Below, in pieces: positions 1 to 13,051 of a stretch of DNA of 64,000 nt. The notes beneath the pieces are model-generated. The model was not told the origin of the DNA. It saw only the letters and a program-made list of their open reading frames with translations, and ran no database searches. Each line of letters begins with the position of its first letter. Positions within the stretch are counted from its first letter, which is position 1. The stretch is from positions 109,749,847 to 109,813,846 of the forward strand of contig NC_133898.1 of NCBI RefSeq assembly GCF_964199755.1, in the 5' to 3' direction. Origin of the DNA: Larus michahellis (Eukaryota; Chordata; Aves; Charadriiformes; Laridae). Position numbers and translations under genes: made by a program.

Positions 1-1400
1 AGTTCTGGCCCTTACCTATAACAACAACAAAAAGTTGTTACACATTGGATGCACTTTCAAACTATTTCTTCCTTCTTAAGGTTCATCTGAACAAGTAATA
101 ATTAATTATATTCAACTTTTCCGAGATTACCCATCTCCCCCCACCAAAAAAAAACCCCACTCTGAAAATGAGCCTATTTTTGCATGTGCCAGATGCTCTG
201 GGCATACTGCTTCCTCTGCTATGTGCTTCCTCTACTGTGTATGTGACGTTTTGCTTTGACCTGTTGTTGTTCTTCCTGGCAAAACCATATTGATTTTCAT
301 AGATTTGTAATCTTGCGGGAGAGTAAAAACATTTTTTTGGGGGGGAGGAGGGCTATTCAGTACTTTCACGAAAAACATGAACTCAACAAAATTCAAGTTT
401 CATTATGAAATACTTTTGTTGGAAATATTTTTGTTGACCAGCCTTGCCATTTAGATACCTAGGTTTATGTACACTAATGACTCACGTGTCCTTCCCCCAC
501 TGATTCTCAACACCTTTGCTATTGTTTTCACAAACTGCTCTTTCCTCTTTCATTCTGAAAAAAATACAAAGGCGGTTGTAATCAATCCTTGCCTTGCTTT
601 TCCTTGCCTTTCCAGCAATTGCTTCATTTTTTGGCTTGAGACGCAGCTCTTTTCTGAGATAGGAGCACACCTCTTGATCTTTCAGATTTGTCTTCTGTGT
701 TGTGCTCTACCAAAAGGATATACCAAATGTCACCACGGCTCAGTTAGCACCGCTTTAAATTGCGGGTTGAGAGTTTAAAATAACTTTAAGAAAAGAGACT
801 GAAGGGAGCAGACAATGCAGAACTTGTTCTAGACAGCCGCACTCACGGAAGTTAATTAATATGCCAAATGTTAAGTTTATCTTTAACTAACTTGCTTATT
901 CCTAAAGAAGTAAACACACATTTAACACTTCCTCTTGAAATTAGGGTATCACTGTGCTGCCACGTTTCCTGAGTCCCACCTAGCCTGGAGGCACCCCACC
1001 TCCTGGTCGGGTCCTGGGTCCTCCTGGTCCCAAGCCACGTTGGGACTTTCTGGCAATGCCCATGTTGGCTCTGCAGTGTTTTTGCTGGGGAACTTCAGTT
1101 TTGACAAATGTTGGGTTCACCAAACTGAAGCTTCTTCCAGTCACACCTTGGTGGGGGTTTTCAGAAAGTAGCCGCTCTGACCAAAACGTTTTATCTCAAA
1201 AAGGACTGAGAAAAATGACAGCTCCTCTCTGAAAATCCCAGTAGGCTTTATGGCTTCAGACAGATGCTGCATTCAAAACATTACAAGTTATGAACATCAG
1301 TTGAGGGTGGGATTGCTTTTGTCTAAGCTTAACTGGGCAAAGGTTAGTAGTCTAGCCTAAACTAGTCATCTAGTCCCCCTCTGTAATCAAATATAAGTAG
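1..1400. other. Intergenic, no gene recognised
   Basis: AT-rich single-copy-looking sequence. A 103-codon frame at 467-778 (plus) has no recognisable domain and is of a length expected by chance. I see no repeat or RNA gene. Confidence 0.5.
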
Positions 1401-1404
1401 CTCC

Positions 1405-1700
1405 AGAAGTGACTCATGCCTCCTGCCCAAATCTATCTAAAGGCGGGATGAGTCACTGGCTGCAGAGGGAGCTGCGAGGGGGTTAAAGTTAGGTGAGCCG
1501 TGTTGCGCTGCCGGGTGCTGTGTGTGTTAGCCTGCCCTCCCAGCGCAGCAACACGCCTCAGCTGTAAAGTACCTACTTGGGCTGCATCACCTCTCCTGCC
1601 GAGCCGCGAGGAGCACGCACCCGGACAGTCACGGCAGCTCGCAGGGCGAGTGCTGGCAGGTTCAGCTGCCGTAGCCCAGTCATGGGGCTGAACCCTGAGT
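1405..1700. promoter_or_regulatory. GC-richer patch with two AP-1-type sites
   Basis: TGACTCA at 1410-1416 and TGAGTCA at 1449-1455 flank the left edge of a locally G+C- and CpG-richer patch (about 1440-1700) in otherwise AT-rich DNA. It may be an enhancer or a weak promoter. No transcript structure is visible. Confidence 0.2.
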
Positions 1701-2812
1701 ACCAGCATCTGTTTGTAAAACTGGCTCTGAGATACGTCTGATAGAGAGAATTGCGACGCCGAAAGGCTGTAGTGCTTGCGAAACGTTGCACCATTTCAAA
1801 TAGCTCAGGTTAATACCAAATATCTGAACACCCCTTGACTGCGGTATCACATGGTTCTTTCTGTCTGCAGGTACTACCAAGAATTAATTAATTACTTCAT
1901 TATGCACACTGTGAGTCTTTGAGCCTGAAAAGCAAAGCATCATATAAAGCCAGTATCTAGTCCCTATGAATTTATTAAAATGATTCTCCTGTCAGCCATC
2001 CTGACTATTTATAATTAATCCAAACAGTCCATGTGACCTTTCACTTTATTCCTCATTAATTTTTCTTGCTTCCTCCACACAATTGTAAAACCCCATAGTC
2101 ACAGCCACATCCTATTCTTTCCACAGTCTGGGAGCTTTCCAGTTCACCTCATTCCCGGTATTTTTTATTTTTTGAGAATCCTTCTTGAACTGATTTCATT
2201 TTCACCTCCTCATTCAGCTACTGGCTTTGTTCTTACTTCTGATGGATTTGTTGCTACGCAGCACAAATGTGGAATACATACATTTATGTTTGGATATTTT
2301 GTGTTTCCGTTGCACCATCCCATTGGATTTTACTCATAACCACCCATGTTTACTTCCTGCTCTGATGGAATTTGTTTTCTTTGCTTTATGTTTCATCCTT
2401 GCTCATAGTGGCAAGGTGTAATCCTGACTGTGCAGACAGCATCAGTTTGTCACCAGCTGTGTCTCTGAGGTTAGTCACAACAAACAGAAGCACTAGGGGA
2501 GGCTGGGAAGGCCACAGGAAACAAATATCATGGGGTTTTTAATAATGGGAATACTTGTACCGGGCAATGTTTATGTTTTGCAGTCATGCTCAGGGCCTTA
2601 TCATTCTACATACTATATGCCTACAACAAAACACAGGACTTACCCATGACCAGACACGCCACATACCCTGAGCTCCTCACGGCACTCCTGCCTCCTCCAC
2701 TGAACCATGAACTTGGATGAAGGCCAGGGTTGAAGCAAAAGTAAAGTGGAAAACTGATGTCATTCTGCTTCTTGTCCAGATTCAATACCTGAGCAGTCCT
2801 AAATGTTTGGAC
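1701..2812. other. Intergenic, nothing recognised
   Basis: No coding frame above chance length, no RNA gene, and no repeat that I can name up to the CR1 copy that follows. Confidence 0.5.
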
Positions 2813-3142
2813 TACCTGAAAAGAGGTTGTAGAGGCTAGGAGGTTGTAGGGGTCGGTCTCTTCTCCCAAGTAACAGGCGATAGGACAAGAGGAAATGGCC
2901 TCAAGTTGTGTCAGGGGAGGTTTAGACTGGATATTAGGAGAAATTTTTACACTGAAAGGGTGATCAAGCATTGGAACAGGCTGCCCGGGGAAGTGGTTGA
3001 GGCACCATCCCTGGAGGTATTTAAAAGGCGGGTAGACATGGAGCTTAGAGATATGGTTTAGTGGTTAGGTTGATGGTTGGACTAGATGATCTGAAAGGTC
3101 CCTTCCAACCTAGGCAATTCTATGATTCTGTGATTCTATGAT
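2813..3142 (+). mobile_element. CR1 LINE fragment (3' end, ORF2 tail plus 3' UTR)
   Basis: This is a 5'-truncated CR1 copy in plus orientation. It starts in the coding tail (TACCTGAA...GGTTGTAG). It contains the ACAGGCGATAGGACAAGAGG block and the TGGAACAGGCTGCCCGGGGA block, and ends with AATTCTATGATTCTGTGATTCTATG. The reading frame carries several disruptions, so it is an old, inactive copy. It shares its subfamily type (REVG/LCQG-like wording of the tail) with the copies at 18.3, 41.3 and 43.1 kb. Confidence 0.93.
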
Positions 3143-3342
3143 CTGGATCATAACTTTGTTTATAGAACCATGAAATGGTTTTATTTGAAAAGATATATAC
3201 CTAGATATACCTTGAAAAGCTATATACGTGGAAGAATGCTGAGTAAAATCAATAAAGAACAAGCACAGGAGTCCTTGGTCAGCGTTTGCTTTAATTTTGG
3301 AATGAGCTAAATCATTTTAAGCTGGACTCGAGATGGAAATCA

Positions 3343-3640
3343 AGAGGGACTCTTTATGAGGGAGTGTAGTGATAGGATGAGGGGTAACGGTTTTAAACTG
3401 AAGGAGGGTAGATTTAGATTAGATATTAGGAAGAAATTCTTTACTGTAAGGGTGGTGAGACACTGGAACAGGTTGCCCAGAGAAGTTGTGGATGCCCCAT
3501 CCCTGGAAGTGTTCAAGGCCAGGCTGGATGGGGCTTTGAGCAACCTGGTCTAGTGGGAGGTGTCCTGCCCATGGCAGGGGGCTTGAAAATAGGTGATCTT
3601 TAAGGTCCCTTCCAACCCAAACCACTCTATGATTCTATGA
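3343..3640 (+). mobile_element. CR1 LINE fragment (3' end)
   Basis: Plus-oriented, 5'-truncated CR1 copy that begins at GAGGGACTCTTTATGAGGG. An open tail of about 65 codons (3356-3553) still reads [20 protein letters not shown] and [20 protein letters not shown], the end of CR1 ORF2. The 3' UTR and the CTCTATGATTCTATGA terminus follow. It lies only 200 bases from the previous copy but belongs to a different subfamily ([13 protein letters not shown] type). Confidence 0.93.
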
Positions 3641-5874
3641 AATATATATTTGTGGTCTATTTAGAAGGACAAATACAGGACTGTTTGAAATGGCAGAGCA
3701 TTCACTGAGATGAAAAGAAACCCTGTCCTGTTCCTTTAACTTACTGGTGTGTATTCTACTTACTCAGTAGGCATTGGCCTTGAAGCTGATGCAGCTACTG
3801 TTGAGAGGATGAGCTCTAGCGAGTGGTTTTAGAGTCCAGGTCAACTACCCCTCTTCCTAGCAGGCCTCTTTTCACGGCAGTCCTCACTCCATCAGCTCCT
3901 GCCGCATGGACAATAACTTGAGAAGACGCCCAGGGAAGCACTAAATCGCTAAAGCAGGACCGGAGGTGGCCAGGGGTTTTTACCTCAGAGGCTGGATCTG
4001 CAGCTGACAGGTGGCCACTAGCTCACCTGCAAGGCCATCGCATTTGATAGCAGGGTTCTCATTCCTTGGCCACATCACAGCTAAATCAACGTTTCAGAGT
4101 TTCAAAGCTTTTCAGTTGTCTCTGTTCAGCTGAGACCTGTGACAAGTTGACTTGAACTGAACAGAGAGAGGATTGCTGAAGTACAATTGTGCACATGGAG
4201 GTTTGCCACGTTTCTGAATCAATTTCAATTTACAATTAAAGTAATATAGATTTAAATGAATACTTGAAATTAAAACAACAGTTTCCTGTGCCTCCCAATT
4301 GCAGGCAGAATCTGAGTTTTATTCTGTGAGGAATCACCCTTTTTGCCATGTACTATCCCAAATCTTGCCAGCTCTGCTAAACCATTTACAGTTAGATAAA
4401 CTGTAAATGCATTTCTTAGGGTACTCTGAAGAGAGTGGGCTGGTAACTCTGGAAGCCCTTTTTCATGTTTGGTTTATTTGAATCTATGGGTAAGTATTCA
4501 GTGTGTGGGATTTACGTTACGGCCATGACAAAAGAAAGACAGAAAATACATCAAATTATCTGACTTTGGGCACTAAACATTCCCCCAAATTATTTTTCCT
4601 TGTTTCCTTGAATTTTGCAGGACGCATTTTTTTATTGCAGCAAACTAATTTTTTTCCATTAAAAATCTGCCACATTTTCTTATGCACTGTGGATTAATCA
4701 GCAGAGTTAGATTTTTATATACTCCAGCATTTGTACAAATGTTTTACATATGAGGATTGTTGCTAATAGTGGCCTCTGTCCTCAAGTAAGACAAGATGCT
4801 AACAGAATACAAACCACACTGATTTATTTTGTAAATATTTGAACATCAGGAGAAAGTATGTGTGATAGTTTGAGATCAGGCATGGGGAGGTGTAAATGGA
4901 GATTTTAGACAAAGTGGCCATGGTAGAAAACCATCCTGTTGGACAACACATGATGAGGCTTTGTATCAGCGGGCAGGGAAAGTCTTCTTACCATCCCATC
5001 ACTATGTTTCCTCAATGGTTTTTGAGCAATATAAGGTGATCTATGAATGTCTCATGCTCTGGAGGAATGAGATGGTCCTTCTCCCCACAACTGTAGGGTA
5101 GTAAAGTTATATGATCTAAATAACTTAAAATTCAAGAAAATTAGAGCCTCCAGACTACGAGTCTGTTTAGGAAGGTTACATCTCAGGCTCATTTTCATAT
5201 ATTACATGTTTTTTCGGACTCTATAGTAATTGGCATCAAGAAATTGAATCCTTTTCTATAACAGGGAGAAAGAACGGAGACCTGTTCTTGCTGCCACCAC
5301 AGCAGATGGAGGCAGCTCTGGGGGAGCTCTTCCTAAATCCAGTAGATGCCTGGAGAGGCACCTCAGCTTGTGTTTGCGGGTGAACACAATAGACTACATC
5401 ACCATTTGATGTTGATTGACTTTTGTGTGTGATGAACTGATTTTTAAATTTACTTTCTTGCAGGAAATAAATGTTGAGTGAGAGCTGGTCCTCAAGAAAT
5501 GAGGGGCGAGCTGCATCGTTCCAACAAGTTCAAGAGATACTTCGCTGTGCTGGGTCCCACACAGAACTGCTTCAGGTGTGTTTCGTTTTTCAGTTGTGTT
5601 CCTGCAAAGCTCACCCAATTTGCTTTGACTGGCCGGATGTTCTTTTCATTTGGCCACACTGAAGTTCCTAGAAGGTTTAAATAGTTCACCTTGAAAAGAT
5701 TTGTGATTTGGAATTTGATTTTGTGGTAGCTGTGCTCAGAGCTCTTTGCAGAAAAATAAAAGCATCATAGCACAATTCTGAGAAACTTACCATCTAGAAG
5801 AGCTAAAAACAAGCCAAGGATGACGTTACAAACAGGTATCAAAGAGGAAAACAATAAAAAATGATACGCCAACT
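3641..5874. other. Intergenic, nothing recognised
   Basis: AT-rich sequence with only short, overlapping chance frames. No RNA gene, tandem array or nameable mobile element seen. Confidence 0.5.
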
Positions 5875-6092
5875 TCATAGAATCATAGAATGGTTTGGAT
5901 CAGAGGAGATCTTTAAAGGTCATGTAGTCCAACCCCCTGCAATGAGCAGGGACATCTTCAACTAGATCAGGTTGCTCAGAGCCGCGTCTGAGCTTGAATG
6001 CTTCCAGGGATGGTGCACCTCTCTGGGCAACCTGTGCCAGTGTTTCACCACCCTCAGCGTAAAAAATTTCTTCCTTATATCTAGTCTGAAGT
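5874..6092 (-). mobile_element. CR1 LINE fragment (3' end)
   Basis: Begins with TCATAGAATCATAGAATGG, the reverse complement of a CR1 3' terminus, and continues through GTCCAACCCCCTGCAATGAGCAGGGA and CTGGGCAACCTGTGCCAGTG. Homology ends near AGTCTGAAGTTAT, at the start of a small tandem duplication (6083-6119). Confidence 0.9.
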
Positions 6093-6119
6093 TATGCAGG
6101 AAGAGTCTGAAGTTATACA
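6083..6119. repeat. Short tandem duplication at the CR1 edge
   Basis: Two near-identical units with AGTCTGAAGTTAT followed by GCAGGA or ACAT lie head to tail. The second copy appears to duplicate the truncation edge of the CR1 fragment. Confidence 0.5.
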
Positions 6120-7809
6120 TAAAAAAGAACCAGAGAGTTGATGTCTAATCTGGTAAGCCTCTGCTTAACTATGCAACTCATTCATTTCTTGACTGACTGC
6201 ACGTTTAGATTTTAGTTTCCTTGGGGTAGGGACAGATAAAGATTGAGCAGGATGTTGAACCTAACTAGAAACATTACTCAGAAAGAAAAACTGTACAAAA
6301 ATGAGGATAGAATAATGCCTTGTGTAACATGACTGGCACACGGATGAGGTCATTGGGAATGTAAACACAGAAAGGGACCGTCAGAGAGGGCGTAAGATGA
6401 GCAATTCAAACTGATGAATAACTGTGGAAGTGGCTAAGACTTCCTACTCGCAGTGATGTAAGAAGAGGTTGGGTTGACAGGAAGGAGTAAGAGCAGCATT
6501 CCCCTCAGCACTCTGTGCATGAGTCTGACTCTTGGCTCTGGCCGGTTCGGCACGCTGTCTTATGCTGATCACCACCTGGTGAATAATCACGTGTTTTTGT
6601 GGGTAACTGTCGATGATTGCTACCCTTGCTACAGCCTATGACAAAGAAGATAAAATTGGTGCTCCTGTGGGGCTCTTGAAACCCAAACAACCAAAGCTCT
6701 TAGATCTTTTCAATATGAATTGCCGAGGCAACCCAACTCCCCTACAAAGGTGCAAACTAGTTTTACAGGATTTATTGTTGTTTCAGGAGCTAGACTGATT
6801 TCTGGAAATGGAGATATGTAACTCACTTTGATCTGGAGGTTGTTCTTCTCTGATAGCGTTTGTTTTTCTGGTATATCACCAGTCTTATTGGCAAGTGTAA
6901 ACAATCAAAATTCTCAACACCTTTTGTCACGGACACCTCCCTGGACTAAACTGCCTGTTACATTGTTGCTTGCAAATGAGATGGTCCATTTTGCAGATTC
7001 CATTTTGCAATGTTCTACTTAAGTGAACTGATATAGTCCTCTTTAGTCCCGTAGGATGAATCTAGGATAAATGCGGCCCAATTGATAAACTTCCCCAAAA
7101 TTTGGAGGCATCTCTTTGCAGGGTAAAGCTAAGCCCTGTATTTGATTATTTGTCTGTTGTTGACATAGAGTGTTCTTCGTCAAAAGCCCTTGGAGGTACT
7201 AAGTACTTTTGCAGTTCTGTGTTCAGAATGCACCATCATCTACAAAACACCTGAAACGGCCTTTTCCCAGTTGCTATATCTTTGCAGAGTTTCTTTTCCA
7301 CACCTATATACTACCCAGAGATGAATTAAAAGAGAAGCAGTGAATCAGGAAGCTGTGGACTTTAAGAGGTCGCTTGCACCAGACAACCCAAGAACAGGAG
7401 CTTGCAAATCCTTATTCCTGGAATAAATCCACTGGACTTCATAAAATGTGGGACAAAGTTGCTATATGAAAAATGACTTAAGAACAACGTTCTTAAACGC
7501 TGTAGCCCAAGGTTATTCACAGGCTATGATGGCTCTTTCCTCTCTAAGGCAGCAATACCAGCAAAGGCTTGCTATGGGAGATTAACCTCCACAGAAAGGG
7601 GGACACACAAATTGTCACCCCTTTCCAGACTTGCTTTGTATCCTGCACTGGCACAGGTCCACCAGGGCTTGTGTGGGGAAGGCCACATGCCAGTGATGAT
7701 AGAGTTGCTCTTGGGTTTTTGTGGAAAAGCCTAATCTGCACAGCAAGCATCAGTTAGCTCTACCTCCAGTTGTGTTCAAAGGCTGGTGAAACACTTGTGT
7801 CTGAGCAGC
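6120..7809. other. Intergenic, nothing recognised
   Basis: Only short chance frames. No RNA gene or nameable repeat seen. Confidence 0.5.
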
Positions 7810-8217
7810 TCAGACCACACCAAAATGATAATTATGCAACTGGAGTGCATCGGTCTCTGGTAAAATCTCACTGTATGCAACCATTATTTCTGCTGCTTTC
7901 TTCACAAAATACATGCACAGGGAAATAGCATCATATACTGAATTCATAGAATCATAGAATGCGTTGGGTTGGAAGGGACCTTTAAAGGTCATCTAGTCCA
8001 ACCCCCTGCAGTAAGCAGGGACATCTTTAACTAGATCAGAATTCTTCTTATGGAATCCAGACAAACAACAGCTTGTTAATATGATTCTGGAGATAATGTT
8101 TTTTCTAAGCAGAACTTCAAACTCCCCGCTGCTTTGGATACTGTCTGTGATGAATGTGGTATTGCCTGCAGCACACTGTAGCTTTTGACAGAAATAAACT
8201 ACCTTTTCAGCCATATT
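7810..8217 (-). pseudogene. Open minus-strand frame of 101 codons split by a CR1 insertion; product unknown
   Basis: Read on the minus strand, a good acceptor-like sequence (TTTTTCATTTCAG) ends at 8218. ATG follows at 8214-8212 (MAEKVVYFCQKL...), and the frame runs open to the CR1 copy. On the far side the same frame resumes (YDAISLCMYFVKKAAEIMVA...) and stops at 7810. Without the 93-base insert and one copy of its 6-base flank, the two parts join in phase, since 99 bases equal 33 codons. I do not recognise the sequence. Frames of this length are expected by chance in this window, so it may be neither a gene nor a pseudogene. The exon-like border is the only extra support. Confidence 0.2.
7946..8038 (-). 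mobile_element. Short CR1 3'-end insertion flanked by GAATTC duplication
   Basis: ATAGAATCATAGAATGCG and GGTTGGAAGGGACCTTTAAAGG mark a reverse-oriented CR1 3' end of only about 93 bases, cut at ACTAGATCA. GAATTC is present on both sides (7940-7945 and 8039-8044), consistent with a short target-site duplication. It is one of the shortest CR1 copies in the window. Confidence 0.88.
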
Positions 8218-11200
8218 CTGAAATGAAAAATATTAAAGTACTGTGGAACAGCCCTAGCCTCATAGATTTCAAATTTACTGATACCGAGAGCTAACAGTTA
8301 CCTTGAGTGCCACCTCCTTACATGATTCCCTGCCTAAGCTCTCAGCCACGGGTCTGGGTACGGCCCAGGGAAGCATCGCGCTTTCAGACGTTCACAGCCT
8401 ACTATCAGCCTCACTCATAAAGAAATTAATTCCCTAATGGGATTCTAGCTTTAAAATAATAGTATCCTAAAGGAGACAGCAAAATAAAAGTACACTTTCT
8501 CAAAAAAAAAACATTAACTTTTCAGAGCGGTATTTTTATTTGTATGCATTCAACAGTATACAAGTTCCTTCACAGGAATATAAACATAGCAACTTAGAAA
8601 CGTCCATACCAAATCTGACCCGTACTCCACTTCAGAGGATTCAAAAGCAGATGCAAGAAACTTCACAGGAGGCAATGACAGGACAACCTGCTCCCAGAAG
8701 AAAGTTTCTGCTTAATCCCAACCGATGTAATGTTTGACCGATTTCACAAAACATGAAGGCCTATATCCCTTACAAAAGTAATATATGTATTATAGAGCAA
8801 TCTGTATTTCTTATAGATTTCTGTACAGTAATATTTACAATATATTGCAAGGGTTACAGTCTTTATCTGATGCCTTTATTGCAAATACTTGCTTACAGGC
8901 CATAAAAAACAGACTTTGTACCTTTTACCTGTTCCACTACAGCCGTGGACATTGCCCCTTGTCACAGCGCTGGAGCACCTTGAAACACGTGGGCGTAAAT
9001 AGCAGTTAGCACTGCACGCTTGCACTCCATTTGACTACTTTAGTTTACATAGTTTTAGTCAAACAAAATCATTCAATTTATGACTTGCCTTTGCCCTCAG
9101 CTCCAGTTTTAGGTTTCCCAAAGGACTGGAAACCCAACTCTGTTGCTAAAACTTCTGTTCATACCCCACTGGTCCCTCAATTTATCACTAAAGCTGAAAA
9201 ATCCTATCCCTTCCAAAGCATGTCTTTTATAATGAAACAGTAAAAAAAAAATCTTGAGATTTTTCTTTGGAAAAAGATAGGTAGTGACTAACATTAGCAA
9301 GTTTTTCTCATTTTGAGGGATATGATGGAAAGGCCCAGCAGAAGGAAGGAAAAGCCTTTACATGTAACAGTAACAGGAGCTGAGTGAAGCCCTAGCTCCC
9401 AGTCTTTGGAAAAAGCACCAAATTACCCATTCCCAAGATGTATGGAAAAAGGATTGTCATCCACTGTCGTTCCCGGCATACCGGGATAGGTAGGTTATTA
9501 GCTTACCCAGGAGGTGTTATTACATAAAGGGAATGTATAGCTTATCAGAGGAAGATCTTAGACAGGTCCACATCGTCTCTGAAGTAAATGACACCTCAGA
9601 GAGACTGGAGTTCCTATCAGAGTTTGAACAAAGCCAGGGAAATTTTGCCACATATCCATGTGGAAAGTCACCACAACCCTATTATACCATTCATAAAGAT
9701 AAAAAGGGGGTTTAAAAAAATATTCAGAATGGGGCCAGTTCTGATTTCACCAACCTCTGCCATAAAGCCTTCACTGATTTTGAGAAAGGCTGATGTTCAG
9801 TACTTTCAAGCAAATTAAACGTATTTCTTCCTAACATTGAAAACTCACGAGCAAAGCATCTTCCATCTTAACTTTCGAGAGTTGCTCAACTAGAAAAGCA
9901 AAAACAAACAGAAGTTTGAAAATGAAACCAAAAATTTCCTTGGACACAAACCAAAATAATTCTCCTGTAGCGAGGCACTGATTTGGAATGCAGAAGATTT
10001 TTCCTGCACTCCAAGCTGTCTACAGTCATCCATATTTTCAAAGAAAAGCAGTCCTTAGCTCTGGCAAATGCATATAAATATTTATGTGGTACAGCACCTT
10101 GCTAAGTGAGCATGAAAAGAACAGATACGGCAGGTTGTGTTCCTGACTAATAAACCCAGACCCTTAAAAACCTGCACCTTAAGTGCATAAATCTTATCAT
10201 ATTAGCAGCGTCTTGGGTTGGAGCTTTCTGAGAATCATCCTTTAATAATAATGTAACAAATACACATGGAAATTTCATTATTTAATGAAAAAATCCCCAT
10301 GTACTAGCTTCCCTCTGAGTCTGCAGAAGCTCACTCACACAAACTATTTAGTTTTCTCCTAAGTGTAAAGCGGGTTCAACAATTATTTTATTATTAAAAT
10401 TGTTATCTATCTATCTATCTCGGCAACTTCAGACATGTAGACCTTAGTATATAACACTAGAAAACGAAGACAAATGCCCTGCGTTCTCAAACTGTTGCTG
10501 TAATTGAAAACTAACCATCCAGGGACTGCCGAGAACATTTAAAATGTATGGAAATGCCACCCGGACGATCTTGGTGTGAATTTAACTGATGTCAACTAAA
10601 CCTCTTGACGAGTGCTTCAAGGGCAACTCTTCCAGCATGCAACACTTCTATAGGTTAAAATAGGAAACCATTCCTCCTACCACCAGTGTTTTATTGAATC
10701 GCTGCTCACCCTCGCCCTTTCTGCTCCTCCAGATGCATTTACTGAGTAGCAAACACTTGAGAAACGCAGCTCGAGTGCTTGCTTGAGCTCTGCAAGCACC
10801 TGGCCGCGCCAGCAGCTGTTTTGGGCTAGGAGAAGCAGTGGGGCTCACTGCCACGGTGCGGGCAGGAGGAATGTGGAGAATGAAAGCTGATGTCTCTGGA
10901 CAATTCACACTACAGGCCAGGTAAGCCGGACACCATATCCATGGTAACACAAAGTAAACTTTTCATCTCTGCAGGACCCTCGAGCCAAGTCACCGTTACA
11001 CCAGCAGGGCAGCTCTTACAGATGGGCGCTGGTGCGACTGAAAGGGGAACTGTCTTTGGCTTTGATGGGGGGTTCCTTGCATTTTTTTGTGGTTTGCAAT
11101 GTCCACAAAGAAATGCTTTGGTGCGAGACATTTTCTATCAAGCAATGACAGATTGGGGTAAGTGTCTGAGGCACGGCCAGCAAATTCCATGAATTGTTGT

Positions 11201-13051
11201 AGAGGCTCCATTCACTACACTGATCATCTAAAGTACTTTTTATCAGCTTTTAAAACACGTTTAGCTCAGCTAGTCCAAATGAAGCATTTTATTGATGCTA
11301 TTGAGTAAGGCGCTGTCAACCCTGGGTGTCTCACCCCATCAGGATATTTACCTGGCACAGCTGTGCCCTAAAATGCCATCTTGCCTTGCAGTGCAGGGAC
11401 GCCATCCTGCACATCCCAGCACAACCCTACTCCATACCCGCGCTAGGGAAGCGTGGCCTTACATAGCCTGGCATACCGTTTCCTAACATGATTTTGTCAG
11501 CCCACTGCTCACTCACAGTGCATAAAATTAAAGGTGTTAAACCACAAGCTGCCAAACCTTGCAACGTTTGGAATGTCAGAGTTGGAGACATATTGCAAAC
11601 AAAGTGGAGGGGCCTGTGTACACGTGAATCGTATCATTCTGCAGACAGGCAGTAGCCATGCAAAACCCTCCCGCATTTTTGACTACCTGTTTCTTGGAAC
11701 CGTGCTCCTGAAAATATTTTGGGCAGGGCTTTAAGGGCTATTCCTCCCCACTGCCTGAGCAAGCTGTGTGACAGAGCAAACTAGATGGATACAAGGTATT
11801 GCAATTTGGCTTGAATGCTCTCAGAGAAAGAGAGGCTTGGCGGGGATTTAGCTTACAACATGTTTGCCAAGTATCCCGGACAAAGCTGCCACAGTTAGTC
11901 CTCACCAGCCAAGCAAATAACATCTAATGATGTCAGGATGAGCCCTGGTCAAACAGCCCTGGTAAGGCAGAGGCTTTGAAGTCCGGGTGGAGCCTGTCTG
12001 CCTGCAAGGAAACGCCTGACCCAGAGGTCATTACCCCTTCATTCCCACTTTCTCCCCCCATCCCTGTTGGCGAATTCATTGCTGGAAAGGATGGCTGCAC
12101 AACACAGACCTTCTGTCACAGCCCGGAATGGCATCCTGGGGCGGTAGACTGATGCTGAATGTTATTGTGGATGGCAGCTGCTGCCACGCTTTGCTTTTCC
12201 AGGAGCTTTCGTTTACTGCTGTCTCGCTGGGTGTCGTGGTCTGGGGCGCAGTTCACAGTGCTCTTGGACACCCCTGCGCTTGTGACAAGAGTGAGGCTGC
12301 CAGGGGACAGAAGCAAGGGTAGGAGGCAATAATAAAATACTAAACTTGTACAAAGTACTCATGAGCCAGATGAGGGACGAGTTTCTTCCTGTGTCTGATT
12401 TTGTTCAACTCCCAAGTCAAGGATTCTGAAGAAAGAGGAAAAAAAAGTGTCATTTATTGTTTATCACATCAGACAAGCATAAGGTGATATTCTAAAGCTT
12501 TTATTCAGCTGCTTATGGCTACTGCCAACATAGTAAATTCCCCCCTCAGGAGATTTCCACTTGGATAATGAACATCCATTTAAGCATGGTGCTGAAGCTG
12601 AAGGCTGAATAATCTCGGTTCAACCCAGGAAGGAGGACGCAGAGTGAGCCCCCTTCTTAGAGTCAAGCAGGATTGACAGCGAGAGGAGCTGAACTGCAGA
12701 GGTGAATCCAGGCAGCGTCCCACCGCAAAGCAGCAATGCCCATCTTGCTGAGGACCTTGGTTTTCTAAACCTCGCAACCCACGCTCAGGCTCTGCAGTCA
12801 TCGCTCTCATGAAACACGTTAGGGAACCTGATCCTTCAAATAGCTGTTTTATTCACATGGTGCCCCACTAGGTCCTGGAGAGTTCATGAAAAATTAAAAG
12901 GAGAACATAAAATATGAATGGGATGATCACTGGCCCATAAAAGCCCTGCAGTTCCTGAACGGTGTCTTACTCATAATGAATGCTGGATTTTAGAAAACAG
13001 GTTTCTCCCTCTTTTCCCAAAGAAGGTGCAACAATTTTCAAGCCTCTGATG
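8218..13051. other. Intergenic; small ATCT microsatellite, no gene recognised
   Basis: Mostly AT-rich sequence. Two 100-codon frames overlapping near 10.65-11.19 kb, on opposite strands, show no family features. A short (ATCT)4 run is at 10405-10420. No RNA gene is seen. Confidence 0.5.
10405..10420 (+). repeat. ATCT microsatellite
   Basis: Four perfect ATCT units, preceded by TGTT and followed by CGGC. Confidence 0.8.
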
